A stretch of 64,000 nucleotides of DNA from Baylisascaris procyonis (lineage: Eukaryota; Nematoda; Chromadorea; Rhabditida; Ascarididae): the NCBI GenBank assembly GCA_037389465.1, contig JAZARR010000077.1, positions 744,001 to 808,000 on the forward strand, read 5' to 3'. Position numbers and translations under genes: made by a program. The notes under the pieces are model-generated. The model did no database searches and was not told the origin of the DNA. It saw only the letters and a program-made list of their open reading frames with translations. Below are positions 58,805-64,000 of this stretch, piece after piece (within the stretch, counting starts at the first letter, position 1; each line of letters starts with the position of its first letter).

Positions 58805-60101
58805 CCAACATCAGAGATCTATGAAAGCGATCTACTGTTTGCGTTACAATTGTATATTTTATTTCACATGCATAAAGTTGTATAAAACTCTTTGTTGAGT
58901 AAGCTTCAGTGAAAGCGGTCGGTAAGCTACTACCGTATGTGCTCACCAAATACCTGTGCATCTGGCTATTATTGCTCTAAGTGATGTTCATTTTTAAAAA
59001 TAATGGGCTTTGGCACACCAAAAAGAGAAATATTCATTGAACATTCATTGAAAAATATACCCTTTTAGTTTTTCTTTTTTTTTTAATTGTGAGTCTTACA
59101 AGGAATTTCCACCTCTTCCTCCACTATTTAACGGTTAGCAAATCTAGAGTATGCTAATGCTAGATAGTTGTTGGATAGTGGAACAGAAAGAAATGATAAG
59201 CATGGAGGATCGGTTTGAAACTAGCGGTTTTATTTGGTGGCTGCTATCATACTCGAAGTTGTTGTTTGACGTCACAATCACCTGGGCAGTGGAAAATGGA
59301 GATATAACGAAAGGTTCTCCGCTGAGGTTGACGCGATGCATTGGTTAAAGCGCTCGAACGATCAAAGCTTCTGCGATCCAACCATAATTGACCGTGATGC
59401 TGTATTATTTTTGTAGCGCGGAATCAAAGCTTTAGTTGTTGAAATATACTCCTATATTTCAGATAAGTTTTTTCGAATTTGGCGTGCCTGTCAAAGTAAG
59501 ACGCTGCAACAGTTCCCAACAGTAATACTGACGCATTCATTTTGAACGTTGAGGTCGAATATTAGAATAATGAAGGTTGTTGAATATTGAGATTTCAGAT
59601 TTTTTGCTGTAGGACACGTTTCAATTTCATGCCGTGTTACAAATTAGTGGTGCAACGCGAGAATAAGCCGAGGATGCTCGACTAGTGAATGTTTTTTTTT
59701 TTTTGGCTTTGGAGTGGTGTCGATGCGTTGGGATTGAAGGTGATCGGTGGGTTTTTTAATTTTATTGTCTTATTTAATTATTCTTTTTCGCTTATTAGTG
59801 AAGACTAGCGTTGTCATTGTTTCTTTTGGAAGGTATTCGATGCATGTATTGCTGTCATGACTGGTACACATCGGTTATTGTCTTTTTTTTTCACGTAACC
59901 ATCAACCATTTCTGCGAACGAGGAGGGAGAGGGGGGGGCGTTTAGCAAACAGTACGCTAACTACGTTGTATTCATAAACTTCTCAGATGTTATAAAAGCA
60001 TAAAATAAAATATTGAATTTGGGCTGCAAACAAAAATATAAGACCGTAATGGTTTAGTGCTTATATCCTTCTACTTTTCCATTCAACTTAAATTTGTCTA
60101 A
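58805..60101. other. Homeobox 3' flank
   Basis: AT-rich sequence with no supported exon. It contains the second tRNA-like fragment at about 59330-59385 and poly-T runs (59078, 59693). Confidence 0.5.
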
Positions 60102-60461
60102 ATGTTCTCTTCGTACTTTAGGTATGCATTCCCTCATGCGTTGGAAAATATTGAATGTCTCTGTCTCATTCCACATCATCTATGCATCTTAATAAGAAGG
60201 GCCGCATGTTTTACTTCTGCCGTGCTTCCGCTATCCTTCTTTGGGTGGAAGTTCATGATTACTTCGATCCAAGAACTCACACCGAGCGGAACAAATCTTG
60301 CGTCCACGATCGCCTCACCTCTTTTACAGAGAGGGAGGGGAAAAGACTATTTCGAACGTACCGATGTTTGCAAGTGGATTCGCCATAGTGAGGATTTTTT
60401 TAAATGGGCTTCACAGTCTCAAAGATTTATCATTACCTCCTTAAGGGACGATGGGCGATAG
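60102..60461 (+). other. Unassigned open reading frame, 119 codons
   Basis: An ATG-started frame covers a locally less AT-rich stretch. The second half looks protein-like: LTPSGTNLASTIASPLLQRG, then RGKDYFERTDVCKWIRHSED and FFKWASQSQRFIITSLRDDG. An overlapping frame, 60155-60388, is also open. I recognise no family, see no clear splice sites and find no neighbour that explains it. It may be a small nematode-specific gene, an internal exon or chance. Confidence 0.25.
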
Positions 60462-61306
60462 TCGTGCCATTTATTACACTAATGTAATTCTGCATGAAGC
60501 ATTCTCTTGCGGCAGTTGGAAGATAATAATTTCTATACGAAAATTAATCATCTTCGATTTTTTCCTCAAGCGATAGGCCATGGTGGGTGTTAGATAGTCT
60601 CGTAGTGAAGTTACGAGGAAACAACCGACATTTCCCAATTTTTGTATTTATTGTATAAATATTTGAAGGCGATTTTGATTTATGCTAGCATCGAGTTTTA
60701 TGTGAGCTTATCTCTGAGTGCATACTTACCGTCTATTTTGAAAACTTAGCTAAGCCGTTTTAAGCTAACCCTTCCTATGTTTTATGCAAGATTGCATTAC
60801 TACATTGTTCGTATATTCAGCTGCCTGTTCAATTTTGCTTTTATCGAAGCATTTAGATTGCGTTCGTTTTCAATTCGAAGAAATCTACAACATTATTGCA
60901 GTTGTGCTAAGCGTATGTTGGTTTTACACTCTCTCCATGTAGTTATACGTCTCATTTCTGTTAACTTGCAGCTGTGTAGTTTTTCTGCGTGCTTTTTCCA
61001 AATTTTTTGCAAAGGATGTGCATTTGTCCATCCGATGGTTTCAAATCAGAGTCAACTCGAGCAAAAATTACCGAATTTGATGAGTTTGATGTCTGCCTGG
61101 GATGATTTGGATATCAAAATCAACGATGGCCGTTGGATAGTCTTATGGGTTATTGTGTGTATGTGTGTGTGGGTTGTAATCAGAAGAGGAGTTCTGTCGA
61201 TGCTAGGAAAGTGTAGCATCACATTTAATGGGAGTAAGTAAACCAAAGTATGATATATTTTTTGAAATACTGGCAAATTTTTAGCACTACTTTTTACTAT
61301 CTTCGA
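60462..61306. other. Spacer upstream of PUS3
   Basis: A 154-codon frame at 60777-61241 is rich in Phe, Cys and Leu with no domain. Only its part MVSNQSQLEQKLPNLMSLMS then AWDDLDIKINDGRW (from about 61035) looks coding-like, and it could be an alternative 5' exon. Nothing here is secure. Confidence 0.3.
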
Positions 61307-61476
61307 TTTGCTTGATATTCCTCTGCCTTTTTCGTCTCGTTTTGGGTATTTGCTTGATATTCCTCTGCCTTTTTCGTCTCGTTTTGGGTATTTGCTTGAT
61401 ATTCCTCTGCCTTTTTCGTCTCGTTTTGGGTATTTGCTTGATATTCCTCTGCCTTTTTCGGCTCGTTTTGGGTATC
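61307..61476. repeat. 42-bp minisatellite, four copies
   Basis: The unit starts TTTGCTTGATATTCCTCTGC and continues CTTTTTCGTCTCGTTTTGGG TA. It is repeated four times almost without change (the last copy has CGGCTCG for CGTCTCG). Because 42 is a multiple of three, frames stay open on both strands: DIPLPFSSRFGYLL on + and KYPKRDEKGRGISS on -. No start, splice or family evidence supports translation. Confidence 0.93.
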
Positions 61477-61850
61477 TGGGCATACGTAGAACTCATATTT
61501 TATTAAGTCAGTCTGCTGTACGGGTATCTGTTTTAACAGTATCGGTTCAGCAATATCTATTCTCAGATGAACGGATAATATTTGTAGTCTCTCATTAACA
61601 GTCTTATTTCAGCTGCAAGTTTCCAACAAAATTGTTTCACAAAGCCTAGCATGTATCGGCGTTTACACATTGGAACTAGTGGCCTTTCATCTGGCTGATT
61701 CCACTTACCTGCCCCTTCCTTCCACTTGAGGAACACCAGACGCGCTTTTTATGTCAATGTTTATTGCGTTGTGGCTGCTGTTCGTTCATTTATATGGAGA
61801 TGCGTCATTTTCCGTTAATGGGTAATGCAGACGTGATACAGCAAAGCGAT

Positions 61851-61859
61851 TTTGCAGGT
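61851..61859 (+). promoter_or_regulatory. Probable spliced-leader acceptor of PUS3
   Basis: TTTGCAG ends at 61857, only two bases before the ATG at 61860, a spacing common for spliced-leader addition in nematodes. It could instead be an ordinary acceptor after an upstream 5' exon. Confidence 0.5.
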
Positions 61860-63899
61860 ATGGATAGTTACAACGGGACTCGTTCGAATGGGAAGCCAAA
61901 GAAGGTTAAGCAGCTCCGTGAGTTCGACTTTTTCCGCTACCCCAAGCGTCGCATCGCGCTAATGTTCCTGTATTATGGATGGGAGTATGAAGGCCTTGTG
62001 CAACAACAGGACACTATGAATACGGTTAGCGAGATTTGCTCGAGTCGAGTACTTGGCAATTCATGTGCTTCAGGTTGTATCTGGGAACTCCGACCACTAC
62101 TCAAGAAATATTGCTTCATATGCGAGAAGGGGATGCAGATGTTTTCTGTTTCCTATATTGTTGTCCGTTTACTCCCAATTCGGCCATTTCCTTCTTGCAT
62201 TCTGACGGGGGAATGAAAGTGAGAAATGTTGCACATCCAAGACCAAAGCTTGTTTTGAAAACCTTATGAGGTTCTGTCGAATCCATAATATTTCTTAATT
62301 CCGACATGTTGGACAGCTGAGAAGGGCTCTTTTCATAAGAACGGTTAATTCGCTGGCCTGCAGAGCTCATTGGGGAACACTTTTACACAGGAGAGTTATT
62401 TTTGTTTTATAAAGGTACGAGTATGATGAGCAAAAAGGGGGTTGGGGGAGGGAGGGGTGAAGTTGTAGGTCGTGCGCACGCGAACTAGTCAAATGTTACT
62501 ATGTTCATATGGGACATTGAAGATAAAAATACCTCTGGATCGTGGAATACTTTTTCTTGCATCGAGTAGTTTTATCGTTGGAGACGACATGTGTCCTATT
62601 TGGTCACATATACATACGCTGTGCCCTTGCAATTGCTTGTTTGCAGTAGTTCATTAACACCGGACGGATTCCTTAGGGGCAAAAATCATTCTGTTTCATC
62701 TTGACTAGTTGAAGAAAGTGGGCGCTGAATGATTGCATATGAAGCCGTTCTACCTGCATGCATAACAGCAAAACTTTCACCTCAGACGACAGACGTGATG
62801 ACGGGTGGTATTGGAGGTAACCACTGTCAATTTGGGATGAAAGGAATTTTTGGAAGTGTCTAGTACATCTCTTCGTGGAGGCGGCTTTCAGAGGGACGAG
62901 GCAGGTGAGAGTATGTCACGATCTTCCGCTTAGCAGAAATGCCGTTATATAGGGGGAGAGTTCTCCGTGCGGTTTTATTAAGAAATGGGATTCCTGGCTA
63001 AATTGTGGGTAATATGGTCAAAATAGGGATGGAACATTAGCAACTAGAAGCTATTTGAAATCATTTGTGGTATAATGTCGAGAATGTTGTTTAAGTATGT
63101 TTTTTATGGCTGGTTCATTTTATTATAAAGAGCATTATTAGAGGCGTTTTCGTTGTTTTTAGATATTTTAACTACTTGGTGATCTGGAAGACTCGTGTCA
63201 CTTTCCCAGGCACTCTTGTCCACTTCTTTTATTTCTGCCACAATCTTGCATTTTTTTCATAGCTGTTCACTATTTGTTTTGAATTCATTATTGGTAAGTT
63301 TCAAATTTGCATGGCTTCCTTGGTCGGTGGAGGGTTGATTCTTTGATCATGAGAGGCACCACTCATGCCACTTATGCTGTCATGAGCGGAGTGATCGAAT
63401 AAGTGGAGTGTAAGTTAGGCTGTTAAAGGCTAGGCTTTTAGCCTAACTCAGAAGAGAGCTTTTAGATGGATTTTGTGGGACATTTTCAACTGGCGCGTTC
63501 AGTTTTGGATTCGACTTTCGTGTATATCCTGTATTTGTTCGCATTTTATTCGCAGAAATATTCACTGCTGGAAAACTCAGTTAATAACATTGAAATGGGC
63601 TTTTCATATATAATACCAGATGTTAAAAAAGCCTAACGTAGTGCTGTTCTTAAGCGTTTATGCTGGATTTATTGTGATATGATGACACAGCCTACTATTG
63701 AAGTTGAATATCTCCTAATGAATACGTTCGATTTTATTCTTGAGGGAGATTATTTTATGACGTATTTCAGGTAGAGGAAGTAATGAAGGACGCATTGTTA
63801 AGAACGAGGCTTATCGAATCTTGGAATAAGTCTGAGTGGATTCGAAGTGGTCGCACGGACAAGGGCGTCTCTGCTTTCAGACAGATCGCCTCACTTATT
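61860..63899 (+). CDS. PUS3: tRNA pseudouridine(38/39) synthase PUS3, N-terminal part
   Basis: Isomerises uridine 38/39 in the tRNA anticodon arm to pseudouridine (TruA family, DEG1 branch). Exons seen: 61860-62024 (start Met) and 63771 to about 63899 (donor GTAAGG; 63905 is the alternative end). The gene leaves the window there. Residues 21-31 read EFDFFRYPKRR, matching the PFDFxxxxxRR lead-in of PUS3, then IALMFLYYGWEYEGLVQQQD (the conserved YxGWxYxGxxxQ block). Exon 2 gives EEVMKDALLRTRLIES, then WIRSGRTDKGVSAFRQ with the catalytic Asp (residue 85) in GRTDKG. About 98 of an expected 400 or more residues are visible. The intron between them is 1746 bp and shows nothing recognisable. Confidence 0.92.
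62025..63770. other. PUS3 intron 1
   Basis: It runs from a GTTAGC donor to a TATTTCAG acceptor. Open frames at 62036-62269 and 62472-62657 have no domain features. A short direct repeat around GGCTAGGCTTTTAGCC (63429-63444) is partly palindromic. Confidence 0.6.
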
Positions 63900-64000
63900 G
63901 TAAGGTTCGCCGCATTTTTGGCTAGTAATTCAAAGAAGTAGTTAGCACTGAGTCATGCTGAGTATTCATAAAGGCTAAAGGATCGGGGCACTTCGAGAAT

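Noticed and set aside
62691..62698. CTGTTTCA, the upstream motif of nematode type I piRNA genes
   Set aside because: A single 8-base match is expected by chance in 64 kb, and no cluster of such motifs was seen.

Overview
The window is eukaryotic, AT-rich DNA from a nematode, most likely a clade V (strongylid or other rhabditid) worm. Genes are split into small exons of about 70-270 bp by long introns with TTTCAG-type acceptors, one intron uses a GC donor, two start codons lie just behind acceptor-like sites of the kind used for spliced leaders, and the proteins resemble Caenorhabditis orthologues. No ribosomal RNA, confident tRNA, CRISPR array or bacterial-type operon was seen. Gene models were built by hand from protein similarity, reading frame and splice sites.

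Layout, all recognised genes on the + strand. (1) 1-5576: first copy of a 5.6 kb segmental duplication, carrying a 76-bp minisatellite. It ends at a 502-bp fold-back element (5573-6074). (2) 6358-13001: 3' part of a LAR-type receptor tyrosine phosphatase (ptp-3 family), from mid D1 to the D2 stop, with a one-base frameshift in a T run at 7051-7055. (3) 13002-18440: intergenic, with unassigned coding-like islands near 15.7-16.1 kb. (4) 18441-22372: LSM4, complete in four exons, the first coding only two codons. (5) 23140-23810: decayed LINE reverse transcriptase. (6) 24475-30811: PEX13, complete in seven exons, 319 residues. (7) 32443-38041: second copy of the duplication. (8) 38 kb to 55.3 kb: gene-poor DNA with a few candidate exons. 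(9) 55332-58804: 3' exons of a homeobox gene, with a tRNA-like repeat and GC-rich hairpin repeats in its intron. (10) 61860 to about 63899: first two exons of PUS3, a tRNA pseudouridine synthase, running off the right edge; a 42-bp minisatellite lies just upstream.

The genes serve unrelated jobs: receptor signalling at neurons and epithelia (ptp-3), mRNA decay and splicing (LSM4), peroxisomal protein import (PEX13), developmental transcription (homeobox) and tRNA modification (PUS3). The one likely functional link is LSM4-PEX13, which looks like a conserved nematode operon pair with an expanded gap between the genes. The oddest structures are the duplication with mosaic identity and the phosphatase gene that begins beside it in mid-domain and carries a frameshift. 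I did not find a convincing new biological system.
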